DNA of 64,000 nucleotides, from the NCBI RefSeq assembly GCF_005280195.1, contig NZ_SZPR01000004.1:78387-142386 (forward strand), read 5' to 3'. Position numbers and translations under genes: made by a program. Of the stretch, positions 25,499-34,171 are shown piece by piece; positions within the stretch are counted from its first letter, which is position 1; the number at the start of each line of letters is the position of its first letter. Source of the DNA: Streptomyces galbus (GTDB lineage Bacteria > Actinomycetota > Actinomycetes > Streptomycetales > Streptomycetaceae). The notes under the pieces are model-generated. The model made no database searches, was not told the DNA's origin, and worked only from the letters and a program-made list of their open reading frames with translations.

Positions 25499-27163
25499 GT
25501 GACACAGCAGCCCGCGGGCGGCCCGCGCCCGGCCGTGGAGGCGCCCACCGGCCGGCTGCGCTACCTGGACGCGGCCACCCGGCGGATCGCCCGGGGCATG
25601 GACCTCGACGAGACGCTCGAGGAGCTGTGCCGGGCCGCCGTGCCGGAGTTCGCCGACGCGGCCTTCGTCCACCTGTGCGACCCGCTGCCGGTCGGCGACG
25701 AGCCCTCCGGTCCGGCCCCCGTGCTGCGGCTGCGTGCGGCGGCCCCGCCCGCCGGCGCCCCCGGGAGCGTGGTGGACCTCGACCCGGACGGGCCGCTGTC
25801 GGCGCTGCTGCGGGCCGGGCGGCCGGTGCCCGGCGACGCCCCGGGGGTCGCGGCCGCCGCGGCCGGTCTGCTGGGGCCGGTCCCGCCGGGCAGCCGCCTG
25901 GTCGTGGCCCCGCTGCACGGCCGGACCCATGTCATGGGCAGCGTCACCCTGCTGCGCGGCGCCGACCGGCCGCCCTTCACCGACGACGACCTGCTGGTCG
26001 CCTCCCAGCTCGCCACGCACACCGCGCTCGGCATCGACAAGGCGGTGCTCTACGCGCGCGAGGCGTCGGTGGCGGCCGCGCTGCAGCGCACGATGCTCCC
26101 GTCGTCCCTGCCCGAGCCGACCGGGGTGCGGCTGGCCAGCCGCTACCTGCCCGCCTCGCGGACGGCCCAGGTCGGCGGCGACTGGTACGACGCGATCCCG
26201 CTGCCCGGCAACCGGGTCGCCCTGGTCATCGGCGACGTCATGGGCCACTCGCTGACCTCGGCCGCGATCATGGGCCAGCTCCGCACCATCGTGCAGACCC
26301 TGGCGGGCCTGGACCTGCCCCCGGACGAGGTGCTGCACCACCTCGACGAGCAGGCCGAACGGCTCGGCAGCCTGCACATGGCGACCTGCCTGTACGCCCT
26401 GTACGACCCCGTCCTGCACCGGCTGCTGGTGGCCAACGCCGGCCATCCCCCGCCGCTGCTGGTGCACCCGGACGGCCGCGCGGTGGTCCTCGGCATCCCG
26501 CCGGGCTCACCGGTCGGCGTCGGCGGCGGCGTCTTCGAGAGCACGGAGATGCACGCGCCCGCGGGGTCCACCCTGCTCCTCTACACGGACGGCCTGGTGG
26601 AGTCCCGCGAGTGGGACGTGCTGACCGGTGTCGAACGGCTCAGGAGCCGCCTGGCGGGAGCGCCCCGGTCGGCGCCGGCCTCGCTGGAGGCGCTGTGCGA
26701 CGAGGCACTCGGCACCGCGGGCAGCGGCGACCGGGACGACGACATCGCGCTGCTCGCCGCCCGCTTCGAGGGCGTCCAGCCGGAGACCGTGGCCCAGTGG
26801 TACCTCGCCCCGCACCCGCGCACCGCCCGCCAGGCCCGCACACTGACCCGCAGGACCCTGCTGCGCTGGGGCCTGGACGCCCTGGTCGACACCGCCGAGC
26901 TGCTGGTCAGCGAGGTGGTCGCGAACGCCGTACGGGTCGCCTCGCGGCCGGTCACCCTGCGGCTGCTGCGCGGCGAGGTGCTGCGCGTGGAGGTCGCCGA
27001 CGACTCGACGCAGGTGCCGAGGATGCGCCACGCCCGCCTCCACGACGAAGGCGGGCGCGGTCTGTTCCTCGTCGACCAGCTCGCCCTCGGCTGGGGCGCG
27101 ACGAGGGTGAGCACGGGCAAGGTGGTGTGGTTCGAACTGCGCCTGTCCGGCGAGCCGCTCTAG
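25499..27163 (+). CDS. GAF-SpoIIE phosphatase-ATPase regulator
   Basis: 554 residues. GAF-like sensor (about 20-180: MDLDETLEELCRAAVPEFAD and HTALGIDKAVLYAREASVAA), PP2C-type SpoIIE phosphatase (about 195-415: TMLPSSLPEPTGVRLASRYL, VGGDWYDAIPLPGNRVALVI, ATCLYALYDP, LLYTDGLVESR), and a C-terminal RsbW-like ATPase (about 430-550: AELLVSEVVANAVRVA and DEGGRGLFLVDQLALGWG). It probably dephosphorylates STAS anti-anti-sigma factors and can also bind ATP. GTG start. Its TAG stop overlaps the convergent stop of the next gene in a shared CTAG. Confidence 0.92.
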   Translation: MTQQPAGGPRPAVEAPTGRLRYLDAATRRIARGMDLDETLEELCRAAVPEFADAAFVHLCDPLPVGDEPSGPAPVLRLRAAAPPAGAPGSVVDLDPDGPLSALLRAGRPVPGDAPGVAAAAAGLLGPVPPGSRLVVAPLHGRTHVMGSVTLLRGADRPPFTDDDLLVASQLATHTALGIDKAVLYAREASVAAALQRTMLPSSLPEPTGVRLASRYLPASRTAQVGGDWYDAIPLPGNRVALVIGDVMGHSLTSAAIMGQLRTIVQTLAGLDLPPDEVLHHLDEQAERLGSLHMATCLYALYDPVLHRLLVANAGHPPPLLVHPDGRAVVLGIPPGSPVGVGGGVFESTEMHAPAGSTLLLYTDGLVESREWDVLTGVERLRSRLAGAPRSAPASLEALCDEALGTAGSGDRDDDIALLAARFEGVQPETVAQWYLAPHPRTARQARTLTRRTLLRWGLDALVDTAELLVSEVVANAVRVASRPVTLRLLRGEVLRVEVADDSTQVPRMRHARLHDEGGRGLFLVDQLALGWGATRVSTGKVVWFELRLSGEPL

Positions 27164-29916
27164 CCGTCGTTCTCCGGGGAGGGCAGGGAGGCGCCCGGGA
27201 CGTCGACGGGGGCGTAGACGCGGTGGTCGCCGGGGTAGGGCTCGGTCCAGTCGTGGGTCTGGTACCAGGTGTAGCGGTTCATCTGCTCCGCGTTGGCGTA
27301 GTCGGGCACCGCGTGCGGGCCGGTCAGGCGCTGGTGGGAGGCCCAGGTGCGCCACTGCGCGGCGAGCGCGCGCCGGGCCGGCGGGACCGCGGCGGACGTC
27401 GGTGCGGCGGCCGCCGCGGTGTCCTGGGGCGCGGGGGTGTCCGGCCCGCAGGCGGGCTGCGGGTTCACGCCGAGGGTGAGGGACGTGCGGTTGGGCACGG
27501 CGGTGAACGGCGTGGCGTCCGGGGTGCGGCGGAACGCGCCGTACATCGGGGTGGCCGCGCTGTCCTTCTGGTTCATCGGGCGGATGCCGAGGATCTGCTC
27601 GACGGTGCGGATCATCGTGATCTGCGAGTAGTAGCGGTGGTCGACGCCGCCGTGCGCGGCCCAGGGGCTGATGACCTGGACGGGCGCGCGGTGGCCGTCG
27701 ACGTGGTCGAGGCCGTTCTGGGAGTCGTCCTCGACGACGAAGATCGCCGAGTCCTTCCAGTACGGGCTGTGCGAGATGGTGTCGACCATGCGGCCGACGG
27801 CGAGGTCGTTGTCGGCGACCTCGGCGGCGGCGTTCGCGGGGCCGCCGGTGTGGTCGTTGGAGAACCAGAACATGTTCAGGGCCGCCGGGCCGTTCTTCGC
27901 GAAGTCCTGCTCCCAGATCTGCTCCTTGTAGACGTCCGGGACGTCCAGGTCGAACATCGGGAAGCCCTGGACGGAGACCTCGTTGAGCGAGGGGATCGCG
28001 GAGCCGGTGCGGATGGGGTACTGGGTGGGCGCGCCGGTCGACCGCATGGTCCGGGCGTCGCAGTACAGGTTCTGCCAGGTGGCGCCCGCCGGCTTGGTCT
28101 CCAGCGACTGGAACTCGCCGAAGTCCTTGACCGACCTGCCCACCGCCTGGGCCCCGGTCCACAGGAACCCGGTCCGCTGGTGGCCGAGGGCGTCGTTCTC
28201 GGTGTCGTAGCTGCGCTGGTACTCGCCCGCCGAGGACTCGGTGTACTCCGGGTTGTCCGACTGCATCAGCCAGTTGTGGCCCTCGGCGGAGTTGGTGCCG
28301 ACGTCGTAGAAGTTGTCGTAGAGCCCGAACTGCCGGGCCAGGGCGTGCTGGTTGGGGGTGACGTTCGCGCCGAAGGTCGTGAGCGCCGGGTCGCCGTCGC
28401 CGCGGGGGTCGTCGCCGAGGACCTGGTCGTAGGTGCGGTTCTCCTTGACGAGCAGGAAGACGTGCTTGATCGTCGAGGGGTCGCCGAGCCGCGCCGGGAC
28501 CGGCACCGGCCGGGCGTGGCCCGCGCGCTCGGCCGTGCGCACCGAGCCGGGCGTCCAGCCGTTCTGGCGGAACACCGTGGCGGTCTGCGCCCGTACGACG
28601 CTGTCGTCCGGCAGCGTGAACCGGGTCAGGCTGGACGTCGTGTCGTGGGTGCCGTGACCGGCGGCGGCGGTGGGGCGGCGGGCGTCGATGCCGCGGGTGT
28701 TCGAGACGACGACCTGCCCGCCGACGGTGGCGAGCTGCGCGGGGAAGTAGTCGGTGGGCAGCAGGCCGACGTACCGCGCGGGCTCCTGCGCGGACTTGTA
28801 GCGGTAGACCGCGACGGCGTTCGCGCGGCCCAGGGTCACCAGCAGGCGGCCGTCGGCGGTGAGCGCGACCGCGTTCGGCTCGTAGCCGACCGACGCCTCG
28901 GGCCACGGCTGGGTGGCGATGGTCTGGACGACCTTGCCGCGGCGGGTGTCGATGACCGAGACGTCGTTGTCCGCGGTGTCGGTGACGAACACCGCGCCCT
29001 TCGCCGCGTACACCGCGGTCGGGTGCAGGCCGACGTCGAGGGTGCCGACGGGGGCGGCCGGGTCCGCCGGGTCGATGACGCTGACGGTGCCGGTGGTGGT
29101 GGCGCCCGTGTCCGGGTCGGCGGGCACCTGGGTGCCGTAGGAGTTGATGGTGGTGTCGCCGGCCCTCGCCGGGCGCCCGCCCTCGTTGCTGACGTACAGC
29201 CGGCCGCCGGCGAGGGCGATGCCGCGCGGGGCGTTGCCGACGGCCCAGCTGTGCAGAACGGCCCCGGTCGCCGCGTCGAGGGCGACGACCCGGTTCTGGC
29301 CGTTGACCGCCGCGTAGACGGTGGAGCCGTCGGGCGAGAAGACCGCCCCCGCGACCAGTGCGTGCCGGGAGCCGTCTGCCGGGACCGGGACGCTCACCGG
29401 GTCGGACAGGGTGCCGTCGGCGGCCACGGTGAACCGGGTGTAGCCGTCGGTCTGGCCGAGCCACAGCCGGGTGCCGTCGGGCGAGTAGACGGGGCCCTCC
29501 TGGCCGACGGCGGCGCTCTTGATGCGCAGGTCGTCCGCCGCGTTGGTGCCGATCTTCTGTTTCACCTGCCCGGTCGCCGCGTCGAGGACGACCAGGGCGG
29601 CGTCGCCGTCGGCGAGGGAGGCGGCGAGGCGGGTGCCGTCGGGGCTCACCGCGGAGGACATGATCTTGCCGTCGTCCAGGACCGTGCGGGTGCCGTAGGG
29701 CTTCAGGTACTGGTCGGCCGAGACGACCTGCCCGCGCGCGGTCCGCTCCCCGACCTGCCGGGTGCCGAAGCCGTACGTCGAGGCGAGGGCGGTGCCCGTG
29801 ACGCCGAGGGCGACCGCGATGCCCGCCGTCACCAGCACGCCCCGGCGCGCGACCGGCCTGCCGAACAGGCTGATCCGCTCCCGCTGCCGGGTGCGGCGCT
29901 GACGGGTTACCTGCAT
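27160..29916 (-). CDS. Secreted YncE-like propeller / phosphoesterase bifunctional protein
   Basis: 918 residues. Basic N-terminus and one transmembrane or Tat-like anchor (VLVTAGIAVALGVTGTALAS, about 27-46). About 60-480 is a YVTN-type beta-propeller (SAVSPDGTRLAASLADGD, VSVIDPADPAAPVGTLDVGL, FVTDTADNDVSVIDTRRG). About 500-790 is an alkaline-phosphatase/phospholipase-C-like fold (HVFLLVKENRTYDQVLGDD, TPNQHALARQFGLYDNFYDV, IFVVEDDSQNGLDHVDGHRA). It acts outside the membrane; the substrate may be a phosphodiester or phospholipid. The start is embedded in the end of the ABC permease gene. Convergent stop overlap with the SpoIIE gene. Confidence 0.85.
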   Translation of the reverse strand: MQVTRQRRTRQRERISLFGRPVARRGVLVTAGIAVALGVTGTALASTYGFGTRQVGERTARGQVVSADQYLKPYGTRTVLDDGKIMSSAVSPDGTRLAASLADGDAALVVLDAATGQVKQKIGTNAADDLRIKSAAVGQEGPVYSPDGTRLWLGQTDGYTRFTVAADGTLSDPVSVPVPADGSRHALVAGAVFSPDGSTVYAAVNGQNRVVALDAATGAVLHSWAVGNAPRGIALAGGRLYVSNEGGRPARAGDTTINSYGTQVPADPDTGATTTGTVSVIDPADPAAPVGTLDVGLHPTAVYAAKGAVFVTDTADNDVSVIDTRRGKVVQTIATQPWPEASVGYEPNAVALTADGRLLVTLGRANAVAVYRYKSAQEPARYVGLLPTDYFPAQLATVGGQVVVSNTRGIDARRPTAAAGHGTHDTTSSLTRFTLPDDSVVRAQTATVFRQNGWTPGSVRTAERAGHARPVPVPARLGDPSTIKHVFLLVKENRTYDQVLGDDPRGDGDPALTTFGANVTPNQHALARQFGLYDNFYDVGTNSAEGHNWLMQSDNPEYTESSAGEYQRSYDTENDALGHQRTGFLWTGAQAVGRSVKDFGEFQSLETKPAGATWQNLYCDARTMRSTGAPTQYPIRTGSAIPSLNEVSVQGFPMFDLDVPDVYKEQIWEQDFAKNGPAALNMFWFSNDHTGGPANAAAEVADNDLAVGRMVDTISHSPYWKDSAIFVVEDDSQNGLDHVDGHRAPVQVISPWAAHGGVDHRYYSQITMIRTVEQILGIRPMNQKDSAATPMYGAFRRTPDATPFTAVPNRTSLTLGVNPQPACGPDTPAPQDTAAAAAPTSAAVPPARRALAAQWRTWASHQRLTGPHAVPDYANAEQMNRYTWYQTHDWTEPYPGDHRVYAPVDVPGASLPSPENDG

Positions 29917-31309
29917 GGGGCTGTCCCTTCGGAGGAGGGGTGGGGAGCAGCTCGACGGTGCCGTCGAACTGCCAGAGGGGGTTCGGGGCGTCCCCGAGCG
30001 GGGTGCGCACCAGGAAGTAGCCGTTGACCTCCTTGGGCCCGTCGCCGTCGGCGACGTACCGCCCGTCGGGGGCGACGTCGAGCTGGTAGACGGCCTGCCC
30101 GGTGAGCCGCACGCCCGGCAGGTGCCAGGAGACGACGCACCGCCAGTCGTTGCCCGGCCCCTGCGGGGCGAGCCGCCCGGCGCCCTTCGTGCACGCCGCC
30201 GTGACGGCGAGCTGTTCCTCGGTGACGGCGGGCCGGTGCAGTTGGTCGGTCTGCAGCCGGTACAGGTGCGCGAACGCGGTGGCGACCGAGCGCTGCACCT
30301 TCTCCTGGCCGATCCCGGACCCCGGGGAGGGCGTGGTGCCGGCGATCACCGCGACCGTGACGGCGAGCAGCCCGGCGAGGGGCAGCAGCCCGACGGTGAG
30401 CGCCCGGCGGCCGGAGCCGTCGTGCGCCGGGGCGGTGAAGTCCCGCCGCAGGAAGAGCAGCAGGGCGAGCGCGGTGGCGAGCACGGCCCACACCAGGCCG
30501 ACGGCGACGCCGATGAGGAGCGGGCGGAGCTGGGCGGGGTCGGTGAACAGGCCGTTCCAGGACAGGAAGGCGTACCCGGGCAGGGCGAGCCGTACGGCGA
30601 CGGGCAGCGGCAGCATCTGGGCGACCTGCAGGGCGAGCGCCACGAGTGCGGGCAGCAGCAGGCCCGTCGGGGACCGCCCGAGCGCGACCGAGCCGAGCAG
30701 TCCGATCGCGGCCAGCGCCAGGGTCGGGGCGAGGGCGCAGGTCCAGGCGAGCAGGACGCGCAGGGCGGCTTCGCCGGGGGTCAGCAGGTGGCCGTCGAGG
30801 CCGACCAGCGGCCGGTTCCCGACCGCGAGGAGCCCGCCGGCCGCGCTGGAGCAGGCCAGCCCGGCCACGAGCAGCAGCACGACGGTGAGGCCGGCCAGCG
30901 CCTTGGCGGCGAAGATCCGCCGGGGTGAGCGGACGGCCACCAGCAGGTGGCGCCAGGTGCCGAGCCGGTCCTCGCAGGCGAACACGTCACCGGTGACCAC
31001 CGAGGTCAGCAGGGGCAGCGCCCAGGTGCCGGCGAAGCCGAGCATCACCAGCGGCCCGGCCCAGCCGGTGGCGTGCATCCAGCGGCCGAAGAGGGTGTCG
31101 GTGGGCAGCGTGCTCTGCTCGCCCACCCCGGCGACGAACAGCGCGGGCGCGATCCAGCAGGCCGGCACGAGCACCCGGATCCGCCACTGGGACACCAGTT
31201 TGACCAGCTCGAAGCGGTAGACACGGGCCACGGGGACCCGGCGGGCGGCCGGGACGCCGCCGGTGTCCTCGCCGAGGTCGTCCGGGCGGTCGACGGCGGT
31301 CGCGGTCAT
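29907..31309 (-). CDS. ABC exporter permease, 3' end probably frameshifted
   Basis: About 467 residues. Six or more membrane helices: LVPACWIAPALFVAGVG, AGPLVMLGFAGTWALPLLT, ALAGLTVVLLLVAGLACSSA, LLLPALVALALQVAQMLP and LLIGVAVGLVWAVLATALAL, plus a final anchor; then an extracytoplasmic tail to FDGTVELLP. The frame never meets its own stop: it runs on through the whole next gene out of frame. One extra base in the C-run on the minus strand (29942-29945) would give a tail ending at TAA 29907-29909, overlapping the ATG of the next gene as expected for an operon. Sequencing error or real mutation cannot be told apart. The start overlaps the ATPase stop by four bases. Confidence 0.75.
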
Positions 31310-32229
31310 CGGCGGGCCTCCTGCCGCTCGGTGAGGGCGAGGAAGGCCGCCTCCAGCGGTGAGACGACCGGGGTGAGCTCACGGACGGCGACGCCCGCGT
31401 GGACGAGCGACGCGACGAGGGTGTCGAGGGCGGGCACGGGCGCGCGCACCACGAGCCGGCCCGTGTCGCCGGCCACCTCCACCCCGGCGGTCGAGGCGGC
31501 GAGGCGGCGGGCGGCCGGCGGGTCGGAGGTGACGAGCCGGTAGTCGAGCGCGCCGTGCGCGGCGGCCAGCTCGCCGACCGGCCCGGAGAACACCGCCCGC
31601 CCGCCGGAAAGGACGGTGACCTCGGAGCACAGGGCTTCCAGGTCGGCCATGCGGTGGCTGGAGAGCACCACGGCGGTCCCCTCGGCGGCGAGCCGGGTGA
31701 GGACGCCGTGGACGTGCCGCCGGCCGGCCGGGTCGAGCCCGTTGGACGGCTCGTCGAGCACCAGCAGCCGGGGCCGGGCGAGCAGCGCGGCGGCCAGACC
31801 CAGCCGTTGGCGCATGCCGAGGGAGAAGCCGCGGGTGCGGTCGTCGGCGACGTCGGTGAGTCCGACCTGGTCCAGCGCGTCGTCGACACGCGCCGCGCGC
31901 GGGCCCTCGCCGTGCAACGCCGCGAGCGCGGCGAGGTTCTGGCGGGCGGTCAGCGCGGGGTACAGCCCGGGCCCGTCCACGAAACCGGCGACCCCGTCGG
32001 GTGCGGCGAGCACCCGCCCGACGGGCACGCCCAGGATCTCCAGGGTGCCGCTGTCGGCGACGGCCAGGCCCAGCAGCAGGCCCAGCAGGGTGGTCTTGCC
32101 CGCGCCGTTGGGCCCGACGAGGCCGTGGATGCGCCCCCGGGTCACCTCCAGGCCGACGCCGTCGAGCGCGACGACGTCACCGAAACACTTGCCGATCCCG
32201 TGCGCCCGGACGGCGAGGAGTGTGCCCAT
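31306..32229 (-). CDS. ABC transporter ATP-binding protein
   Basis: 307 residues. Walker A GPNGAGKTT near residue 38, Q-loop region, signature FSLGMRQRLGLA near 133, Walker B LLVLDEPSNGLDPAGRRH near 153, H-loop VLSSHRMADLEAL. The C-terminal 90 residues are an accessory domain common in bacteriocin/antibiotic-resistance exporters (DrrA/BcrA type). The ATG at 32227-32229 has AAGAAGGGG upstream; a GTG six codons earlier lacks a site. It is coupled to the permease (ATGA). The pair probably exports a peptide or drug, with the secreted phosphoesterase as third gene. Confidence 0.92.
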   Translation of the reverse strand: MGTLLAVRAHGIGKCFGDVVALDGVGLEVTRGRIHGLVGPNGAGKTTLLGLLLGLAVADSGTLEILGVPVGRVLAAPDGVAGFVDGPGLYPALTARQNLAALAALHGEGPRAARVDDALDQVGLTDVADDRTRGFSLGMRQRLGLAAALLARPRLLVLDEPSNGLDPAGRRHVHGVLTRLAAEGTAVVLSSHRMADLEALCSEVTVLSGGRAVFSGPVGELAAAHGALDYRLVTSDPPAARRLAASTAGVEVAGDTGRLVVRAPVPALDTLVASLVHAGVAVRELTPVVSPLEAAFLALTERQEARR

Positions 32230-32490
32230 GAGCCCCTTCTTTCGCACCAGTGAAGGAACTTAGGCGCGTCACACGCCCCGCACAGGGAAGCCCGCCTGAA
32301 CACGCACGGAACGGATCGTCAAGGCATGGGCAAGTGGGGGGGGCGCCCGCCGGGCGGCCGGGCCGCGGACCGCCGGGGGAAATTCCTCGGGTGGCGCTGT
32401 CGATCCGTCGGCGTCCCGTTCGACACCCTGGTGACGGACGCCTCGCCGGACCAGGGGGCGACAGGACCTGATGAGGGATCAAGGGATCAC

Positions 32491-33138
32491 ATGGCACAGC
32501 TGCTGCGCGTACAGAACTTCACCGTCTCCCGCGACGGCGTCGCCGCGGGCGAGGACCAGAGCCTGGAGCGGCCCTTCGGCACCCGGATCGACCCGCGGGA
32601 GCTCTTCGCCTGGGCCGGCGCCACGGCGAGCTGGCCCAACCGCACCGAGCCCGGCGGCAGCCGCGGCCTGGACGACTACTTCACCCGGGACTTCAGCCAC
32701 AACATCGGCGCCGAGATCATGGGCCGCAACAAGTTCGGCCCCCAGCGCGGCCCGTGGCAGGACTTCGAGTGGCAGGGCTGGTGGGGCGAGGAGCCGCCCT
32801 TCCACACGCCGGTGTTCGTGCTGACCCACCACGAGCGCCCCTCGATCACGCTCTCCGACACCACGTTCCACTTCGTGGACGCCGACCCCGCCACGGTGCT
32901 CGCGCGGGCCCGGGAGGCCGCCGGGGGCAAGGACGTGCGCCTGGGCGGCGGGGTGAGCACGATCCGCGAGTTCCTCGACGCCGACCTCGTCGACGCGCTG
33001 CACGTGGTGGTCGCCCCGGTGGAGGTCGGCTCGGGACTGCGCCTGTGGGACTCCCCCGACGACCTGCGCGACCGCTTCCACCTGGAGGTCGTGCCGAGCC
33101 CGAGCGGGGTGACGCACCACTTGTTCTGGCGCCGGTGA
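32491..33138 (+). CDS. Dihydrofolate reductase-family (RibD C-terminal-like) protein
   Basis: 215 residues. N-terminal LLRVQNFTVSRDGVAAGED, central IGAEIMGRNKFGPQRGPWQD, PVFVLTHHERPSITLSDTTF, the NADPH-binding helix DVRLGGGVSTIREFLDADLV, and DALHVVVAPVEVGSGLRLWD. It is the pattern of the RibD/DHFR-like reductases common in actinobacteria, whose substrate is usually unknown. The ATG at 32491 starts the family sequence; the longer frame upstream is intergenic. Divergent from the ABC operon. Confidence 0.87.
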   Translation: MAQLLRVQNFTVSRDGVAAGEDQSLERPFGTRIDPRELFAWAGATASWPNRTEPGGSRGLDDYFTRDFSHNIGAEIMGRNKFGPQRGPWQDFEWQGWWGEEPPFHTPVFVLTHHERPSITLSDTTFHFVDADPATVLARAREAAGGKDVRLGGGVSTIREFLDADLVDALHVVVAPVEVGSGLRLWDSPDDLRDRFHLEVVPSPSGVTHHLFWRR

Positions 33139-33141
33139 CCG

Positions 33142-33180
33142 GCGCGCCCGCTGAGACGTTTCCGCGGGCGAAGGGCGCGC
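33142..33180. terminator. Inverted repeat between the reductase and the tRNA(CAT) gene
   Basis: GCGCGCCC (33142-33149) pairs with GGGCGCGC (33173-33180), and inner segments (CCGC / GCGGG) can pair further. It lies just after the reductase stop and just past the 3' end of the convergent tRNA, so it may end transcription from both sides. It has no U-run. Confidence 0.35.
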
Positions 33181-33184
33181 ACAG

Positions 33185-33258
33185 TGGGGCGGGTGGGACT
33201 CGAACCCACGGCCGACGGATTATGAGTCCGCTGCTCTAACCGGCTGAGCTACCGCCCC
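33185..33258 (-). tRNA. tRNA with anticodon CAT (Met elongator or lysidine-type Ile2)
   Basis: 74 bases with a full cloverleaf. Acceptor stem GGGGCGG / CCGCCCC with discriminator A, D-arm AGCTCAGCCGGTTAGAGC, anticodon stem-loop GCGGACTCATAATCCGT with CAT, and T-arm GTGGGTTCGAGTCCCAC. CCA is not encoded. The loop CTCATAA occurs both in elongator tRNA-Met and in tRNA-Ile2 modified by TilS, so identity is left open; it is not the initiator, which has a different acceptor and anticodon-stem pattern. Confidence 0.9.
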
Positions 33259-33414
33259 ATAGCGGCGTGTCGCGTACATGTGTGCGCGTCGTCTGCCGCA
33301 GCATAGCCGCTCATACGATCTCCTGCTTCGGATGGTCGGCTTCCGTGCACCCCCGCGACCTGCCGTCATGTCCCTGAGGACCACGCCGCCGGGCGTCCGG
33401 TTCCCAGGGACATG

Positions 33415-33438
33415 AAAAAGGACCCCGACGGGGTCCTC
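33415..33438 (-). terminator. Rho-independent terminator of the tRNA-Asn operon
   Basis: Read on the minus strand: GAGGACCCC-GTC-GGGGTCC followed by TTTTT. The 8-base stem (33419-33426 with 33430-33437), 3-base loop and five-T run form a textbook intrinsic terminator, rare in this GC-rich genome. It begins 11 bases after the last base of the second transcribed tRNA-Asn. Confidence 0.85.
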
Positions 33439-33448
33439 GTTCAGCATG

Positions 33449-33521
33449 CTCCCCCGACTGGACTCGAACCAGTAACCTGCCGGTTAACAGCCGGCTGCTC
33501 TGCCAATTGAGCTACGGAGGA
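33449..33521 (-). tRNA. tRNA-Asn (GTT), distal copy
   Basis: 73 bases. Acceptor TCCTCCG / CGGGGGA with discriminator G, D-arm AGCTCAATTGGCAGAGC, anticodon loop CTGTTAA (GTT), T-arm ACTGGTTCGAGTCCAGT. CCA is not encoded. Identical in sequence to the copy 5 bases upstream at 33527-33599; both are followed by the intrinsic terminator at 33415-33438. Confidence 0.96.
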
Positions 33522-33526
33522 CCGAG

Positions 33527-33599
33527 CTCCCCCGACTGGACTCGAACCAGTAACCTGCCGGTTAACAGCCGGCTGCTCTGCCAATTGAGCTACGGAGGA
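33527..33599 (-). tRNA. tRNA-Asn (GTT), proximal copy
   Basis: 73 bases, identical to the neighbouring tRNA-Asn over its whole length. Transcribed first of the pair. The two copies are separated by 5 bases only (33522-33526), so they are processed from one precursor. No clear promoter hexamers were found in the 157-base gap upstream. Confidence 0.96.
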
Positions 33600-33756
33600 A
33601 TGCCTCGTTGCATCGAACGTGCCGTCCTGGGTATCCGCCAGGGGGCGCCCGCTCGCTGCGACACATACATTAGCGCAAGCAGGGGGGTGCTTAGCCAATC
33701 GGTACCCCCGGCACCGATGCCGCACCGCCGACCGACACGAGGGAAGGGTGGCCGTC

Positions 33757-34059
33757 ATGCGCTACCGGCTGATGTTCCTCTCCGGGCTCGCCCTGGGTTA
33801 CGTGCTGGGCACGAGGGCCGGACGCGAACGCTACGAGCAGCTGAAGAAGTCCGCGCGCCGGCTCTCCGAGAACCCCGCCGTCCGCAACACCGCCGAGACG
33901 GCGGCCCAGCAGGGCCGCCAGTACGCCGGCAAGGCCTACCACGCCGTGAGCGACAAGCTCGGCGACCGGGTCCCCGACTCGGTCACCCAGCGGGTCCGCT
34001 CGCTGCGTGAGCGGAACGGCTCCGCCCCCGCCGACGACTGGGGCACCAGCACCACCTGA
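33757..34059 (+). CDS. YtxH-like small membrane-anchored protein
   Basis: 100 residues. The first 20 residues are a hydrophobic anchor with a Gly-rich face (MRYRLMFLSGLALGYVLGTR), followed by RAGRERYEQLKKSARRL and a charged helical tail, the pattern of YtxH-domain or general stress proteins. The ATG at 33757 has GAGGGAAGG about nine bases upstream; a GTG at 33748 overlaps that site. It stands alone between the tRNA genes and the sugar kinase. Confidence 0.75.
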   Translation: MRYRLMFLSGLALGYVLGTRAGRERYEQLKKSARRLSENPAVRNTAETAAQQGRQYAGKAYHAVSDKLGDRVPDSVTQRVRSLRERNGSAPADDWGTSTT

Positions 34060-34171
34060 GGCCCTCCCGGGGCCGTCCTCAGGGGCGCGGGAACCGTGCG
34101 GTCGCACGGTGTCCGCGCCCCTGTGCCGTGCCCGGCCCGACCCGGCGCGGCGATGCGGCAGAATTTTGGCC

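Noticed and set aside
26507..31309. A continuous 1600-codon minus-strand frame
   Set aside because: Only the first 460 or so codons code the permease; the rest is Arg/Pro/Ala-rich out-of-frame reading of the phosphoesterase gene and antisense of the SpoIIE gene.
33185..33756. Integrated element or attachment site at the tRNA genes
   Set aside because: No integrase, no phage or plasmid gene, and no second copy of a tRNA 3' end beyond the intact tandem gene.
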